DNA from: Planococcus beigongshangi
GTDB taxonomy: Bacteria > Bacillota > Bacilli > Bacillales_A > Planococcaceae
Assembly: GCF_016820495.1 (NCBI RefSeq)
Contig: NZ_JADHDU010000008.1
Location: forward strand, 1-64,000
Length of the DNA stretch: 64,000 bases
Direction: 5' to 3'
Below, piece after piece: positions 61,067 to 64,000 of this stretch. The translations under genes were made by a program, and so were the position numbers. The stretch's first letter is position 1, and the number at the start of each line of letters is the position of its first letter. Under the pieces are notes generated by a model, which saw nothing but the letters and a program-made list of their open reading frames with translations, was not told the DNA's origin and searched no databases.

Positions 61067-61966
61067 CTATTTATAAATATCAGCCAGAGCCGATCTTAAA
61101 TCGGCGTAATCGAATTCAAAGCCATGCTGCTGCAACACTTCCGGAAGCACACGCTGACCTTCCAGTACGAGGCGGCTTTTATCGCCGAGCACGGCTTTTA
61201 GGGCAAACTCCGGCACGGGAAACCAATGAGGGCGCCCCAGCGCACGCGCTATTTCCTTGCCGAAATCCTTCATGCGCTTCGGGTAGGGCGCGGTGACGTT
61301 GAACGGACCTTCAAGATCATCCGTTTCAATGGCAAATAAAATTGCGCGAGCCACGTCGTGAACGTGGATCCAGGACAGCCATTGCCGGCCGGAACCGACT
61401 GTGCCGCCGCCGAAAAGTTTATACGGTAGCGCCATCAACGGCAATGCGCCGTCTTTTTTGCCAAGGATGATGCCGAATCGGCCCATTGCTACACGGACGC
61501 CCATTTCTTCCGCTTCCTCCGCGAGCCGTTCCCATTCAACAACAGTCTTCGCAAGGAAATCATCTCCGATTTCCGCTGACTTTTCCGTATAGGTTTTTTC
61601 AGTTGAAGCAGGATAAAGTCCGACGGCGCTCGCATTGACCAGCACTTTCGGTTTTTCATCCATTGCCCGGATAATCCGCAGCACTTCGTTCGTCGCCTCG
61701 ACACGGCTGGAGTAGATCAATTCTTTTTGTTCATCGTCCCAGCGGCCATCATTGATCGATGAACCTGCAAGGTTGACGAAAGCATCGGTGCCCTCGAGTT
61801 CGTTTTCAGGCTGTGCGCCTTCCGTCAGCCACTGGACATACTTCAAACCGTTACCGGATGGTTTCGGGCTCCGGGTCAAAATATAAACTTCATGCCCGTG
61901 CTGCTGGAAAAGCTGGGTCATTTCCTTCCCGGCAAAGCCGGTTCCTCCTGTAATTGCAATTTTCAT
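61067..61966 (-). CDS. yfhF: TIGR01777 family NAD-dependent epimerase (YfhF-like)
   Basis: Extended-SDR protein of 299 residues. The Rossmann motif AITGGTGFAGKEM is at residues 4-16, followed by VNLAGSSINDGRWD and the C-terminal DUF1731 region (FPVPEFALKAVLGDKSRLVLEGQRVLPEVL). The reaction is unknown; SulA-like names in the family are historical. GGAGGCGATAG precedes the ATG. It is divergent from recX, the arrangement seen with yfhF and yfhG (recX) in B. subtilis. Confidence 0.9.
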   Translation of the reverse strand: MKIAITGGTGFAGKEMTQLFQQHGHEVYILTRSPKPSGNGLKYVQWLTEGAQPENELEGTDAFVNLAGSSINDGRWDDEQKELIYSSRVEATNEVLRIIRAMDEKPKVLVNASAVGLYPASTEKTYTEKSAEIGDDFLAKTVVEWERLAEEAEEMGVRVAMGRFGIILGKKDGALPLMALPYKLFGGGTVGSGRQWLSWIHVHDVARAILFAIETDDLEGPFNVTAPYPKRMKDFGKEIARALGRPHWFPVPEFALKAVLGDKSRLVLEGQRVLPEVLQQHGFEFDYADLRSALADIYK

Positions 61967-62057
61967 GCTATCGCCTCCATTTCCTTTATAGTACCCTGAA
62001 TCGATGCATTTAAGCCGTCAAAAGAGTATACTGGAGAAAGAAGTGAGGTGCTGGTGA

Positions 62058-62864
62058 ATGCCGATTATCACGAAAATCACACAAGGGAAAAAGAATCCGG
62101 AGCGCTATAATATTTTCCTGGAGGAAAAGTTTGCTTTCAGTGTCGATGAAACGGTGCTCATCAGGTTTCAACTGACCAAAGGCAAAGAATTGGACCAATG
62201 GACCATCGAGGAAATGAATTTTGAAGATGAGGTCCGAAAAGCCTTCAATAAGGCTCTCGACTTCCTCAGCTACCGGATGCGCAGCGAAAATGAAGTGCGC
62301 CAGAAACTGAAGGAAAAAGAATATGGCAATGCCGTGATAGACGAAGCGATTGAAAAATTATATAAATTGAACTTTCTTGATGACCGCGCCTTTTCGGAAG
62401 CTTTGATGCTGACTCAGATCAGAACATCCAAAAAAGGCCCAAAGGCGATCCAGCAGGATATGCAAAAGAAAGGGATTGATAAACAGATGCAAAAAGATGT
62501 GCTGGATTCTTATTCGGAAGAAGAACAAGTGGAACTGGCAAAAGAACTTGCAGAAAAAATCGCTGATAAGGAAAAAACGAAGACTCCCAGACAGATTGAG
62601 CAGAAAATCAGCGATTCCCTGATGCGCAAAGGCTACTCCTATTCAGTGATCAAACTGGCGGTCGCGGATCTGGACCTGGAAAAAGATGAAGACGAGTGGA
62701 CCGACATCGTTGCCGCACAGGGCGATAAGCTGTGGCGCAAGCACAGCAGCAAGCTGACGGGCTACGATCTCAAAACGAAAGTGAAGCAGGGGCTGTATCA
62801 GAAAGGTTTTCCTGCAGAAGTCATCAATGAATACTTGGAGAAAAAGGAGAACGAAGATGAGTGA
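62058..62864 (+). CDS. recX: RecX, RecA regulatory protein
   Basis: Modulates RecA filaments; 268 residues with repeated three-helix RecX modules (FLSYRMRSENEVRQKLKEKEY, LNFLDDRAFSEALM and GPKAIQQDMQKKGI are the classic ones). The long Firmicutes form has a beta N-terminus (ITKITQGKKNPERYNIFLEEKFAFSV) and additional C-terminal modules. GAGGTGCTGGTGA precedes the ATG. It overlaps yfhH by 8 nt. Confidence 0.95.
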   Translation: MPIITKITQGKKNPERYNIFLEEKFAFSVDETVLIRFQLTKGKELDQWTIEEMNFEDEVRKAFNKALDFLSYRMRSENEVRQKLKEKEYGNAVIDEAIEKLYKLNFLDDRAFSEALMLTQIRTSKKGPKAIQQDMQKKGIDKQMQKDVLDSYSEEEQVELAKELAEKIADKEKTKTPRQIEQKISDSLMRKGYSYSVIKLAVADLDLEKDEDEWTDIVAAQGDKLWRKHSSKLTGYDLKTKVKQGLYQKGFPAEVINEYLEKKENEDE

Positions 62865-63189
62865 AGAAAAGCGTTACAGTCAAATGGATGAACAGGAATT
62901 GCGCGGCGAAATTGCGCGCTTGAAAGAAAAAGCGCGTAAAGCTGAGCAGTTGGGCATTGTGAACGAATTTGCCGTATTGGAGCGTAAAGCCATCATGGCC
63001 GCTTCCTATCTGCTCGATCCGAAAGATTTTAAAAAAGGGGAAGTCTACCGCATCGAGGGAGATCCCAATGTATATTTCCAAATCGATTATCTGAAAGGCC
63101 GATTTGCATGGGGGTATCGCCTGGGCGGCAATAAATTTACAGAAGCGCTGCCAATTTCCATGCTGCGCCCGCTGAAGGAAGGGAAGTAA
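62857..63189 (+). CDS. yfhH: YfhH family protein (DUF1811)
   Basis: A 110-residue soluble protein of unknown function. The N-terminal half is a charged helix (DEQELRGEIARLKEKARKAEQ), and the C-terminal half is an SH3-like region (GEVYRIEGDPNVYFQIDYLKGRFAWGYRLG). AAGGAGA at 62845 and the recX overlap set ATG 62857 (the open frame starts at 62827). Confidence 0.9.
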   Translation: MSEEKRYSQMDEQELRGEIARLKEKARKAEQLGIVNEFAVLERKAIMAASYLLDPKDFKKGEVYRIEGDPNVYFQIDYLKGRFAWGYRLGGNKFTEALPISMLRPLKEGK

Positions 63190-63193
63190 AAGG

Positions 63194-63445
63194 ATGAAAG
63201 AATTAATTGAACAGTTGACCATTGAATTGCAGACGAAAAATCCGAATATCTCGGAAGAAAAGGCTCGTACATGGATTGAATTGCTTGCTTCCGATTTTGA
63301 ATCTTCCTATGCAAAAGCGGGATATGATTATCAGGGGACAGAAGTTGTCGAAAAGGTTGTCCGTCAGTGGATCGAAAGCTACGGTGAGAATATCCATGAA
63401 TTTGCAGCAAGCAATCCGAAATATGCCCATCTGATGGAAGACTGA
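63194..63445 (+). CDS. yfhJ: YfhJ family WVELL protein
   Basis: An 83-residue helical protein named for its W-x-E-L-L motif, here ARTWIELLASDFESSYAKAG (residues 25-44). Function unknown. It lies 4 nt after yfhH, following the recX-yfhH-yfhJ order of Bacillus, so the three form an operon ended by the downstream hairpin. Confidence 0.9.
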   Translation: MKELIEQLTIELQTKNPNISEEKARTWIELLASDFESSYAKAGYDYQGTEVVEKVVRQWIESYGENIHEFAASNPKYAHLMED

Positions 63446-63459
63446 CCACTGCTGAAGCA

Positions 63460-63494
63460 TGAAAAAACGCACACCTTTGAGTGTGCGTTTTGTG
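63460..63494. terminator. Bidirectional terminator, yfhJ / yfhP
   Basis: AAAACGCACAC pairs with GTGTGCGTTTT over TTTGA. Confidence 0.93.
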
Positions 63495-63501
63495 ATTCTG
63501 T

Positions 63502-64000
63502 CTAATTGTGGCTGAAATCGAGCTTCTTTCGAAGTTTGTCTTCGCTGAAAATCCAGCCGGTATAGGAATTGAGGATCTTGTAATCCTTATCCAGATGGGC
63601 AACTGCCACAAAAGGATAATAATCATTGCTGCGGTAACGGAGGTCGATCAGACGGACTTCATAAATGTCTCCGTATTGATTGATTTCCCAGCGGTAAAGT
63701 GGAGAAAATGACACAAAAGCTGATAGATTCTTGTCTTTCAGCGCCGTTTGGATCAAGTCATTTTCAGGAAGCGGTTTTTTCATGAACTTATCATAGAAGT
63801 TGATACTGCGGCCGTAAGCGCGGCCGACGTAATGATGCCGGTCTGTATCCGCTGCGATGCGCCAGTGGAAATAACGCATTGTCGGTGCCACGAAAATTTC
63901 TGTGGCGTCAGGAAGCGTATTGCGGATGGCGTGCTTGATGGCGGCCTGCAGTACAAAACGTGAGATATAATAGAACAGCAGCACGATGTACAGAATACTG
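63502..64000 (-). CDS. yfhP: YfhP-like membrane-bound metal-dependent hydrolase, C-terminal part
   Basis: The frame is open to the window edge (upstream codons give SILYIVLLFYYISRF, part of a membrane helix), so the start lies outside. The visible ~165 residues are a soluble C-terminal domain after the last helix, with RYFHWRIAADTDRHHYVGRAYG, SFSPLYRWEINQYGDIYEVRLIDLRYR and YPFVAVAHLDKDYKI. This matches the tail of YfhP-type DUF457-like hydrolases (about 325 residues complete). The metal-binding histidines would be in the missing N-terminal part. Confidence 0.78.
   Translation of the reverse strand, partial: SILYIVLLFYYISRFVLQAAIKHAIRNTLPDATEIFVAPTMRYFHWRIAADTDRHHYVGRAYGRSINFYDKFMKKPLPENDLIQTALKDKNLSAFVSFSPLYRWEINQYGDIYEVRLIDLRYRSNDYYPFVAVAHLDKDYKILNSYTGWIFSEDKLRKKLDFSHN

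Overview
The window is chromosomal DNA of a low-to-moderate GC Gram-positive bacterium of the Bacillales. Protein wording and gene order suggest Planococcaceae (Planococcus/Planomicrobium-like). Strong AGGAGG-type ribosome binding sites, frequent GTG/TTG starts, a PurR/guanine-riboswitch pur operon, GatCAB, PcrA, MreBH and FbpA-like genes all fit. No rRNA, tRNA, CRISPR, prophage or insertion-sequence transposase was seen. This is core chromosome; the unusual material lies in small genes, leaders and intergenic repeats.

Layout. (1) 0.2-14 kb: a DUF2179 membrane protein and a NETI-motif protein, then the full purine operon purEKBCSQLFMNHD. It is preceded by two inverted PurBoxes, a consensus promoter, a guanine-type purine riboswitch and its terminator. 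Nearly all pur genes overlap or abut, so they are probably translationally coupled, and together they convert PRPP to IMP. (2) 14-31 kb: a GNAT protein, an adenine deaminase-like protein (YerA), YerC, then pcrB-pcrA-ligA-camS (lipid synthesis, DNA repair helicase, ligase, lipoprotein). gatCAB (Gln-tRNA amidation), a thioredoxin-like protein, the lipid kinase DagK and a NUDIX hydrolase follow. (3) 29-35 kb: a cytochrome bd-type quinol oxidase (cydA, cydB and a 36-residue cydS), an RlmCD-type rRNA methyltransferase, an FbpA-like small protein and an amidase. (4) 35-44 kb: a divergent TetR/drug-efflux pair, a DEAD-box helicase, an M29 aminopeptidase, a secreted SGNH lipase/esterase, an M20 peptidase with a five-codon leader, a TPP-riboswitch-controlled thiamine transporter (thiT) and methionine aminopeptidase. 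(5) 44-54 kb: a TspO-related protein, oligoendopeptidase F, a RimJ-like acetyltransferase, beta-carbonic anhydrase, MreBH, a 46-residue membrane protein, a second M29 aminopeptidase and a two-gene flavin monooxygenase/methyltransferase operon. (6) 54-64 kb: a DUF1128 protein, an alanine/glycine symporter, a sigma-B-promoted YtxH/YihY pair, an SE1561 protein, an OsmC protein, an MFS transporter, a second RlmCD paralogue, a YfhF-like epimerase, recX, yfhH, yfhJ and the C-terminal part of a YfhP-like membrane hydrolase running off the edge.

Most worth a second look: a dispersed intergenic repeat that repeatedly sits between a terminator and the next gene's -10 box; a roughly 450-bp palindromic repeat block at 53.7-54.15 kb; the monooxygenase/methyltransferase pair; the tiny leader ahead of the M20 peptidase; and several overlooked small genes (CydS, FbpA-like, a basic 48-residue protein, a 46-residue membrane protein, an 11-codon ORF with a very strong ribosome binding site).
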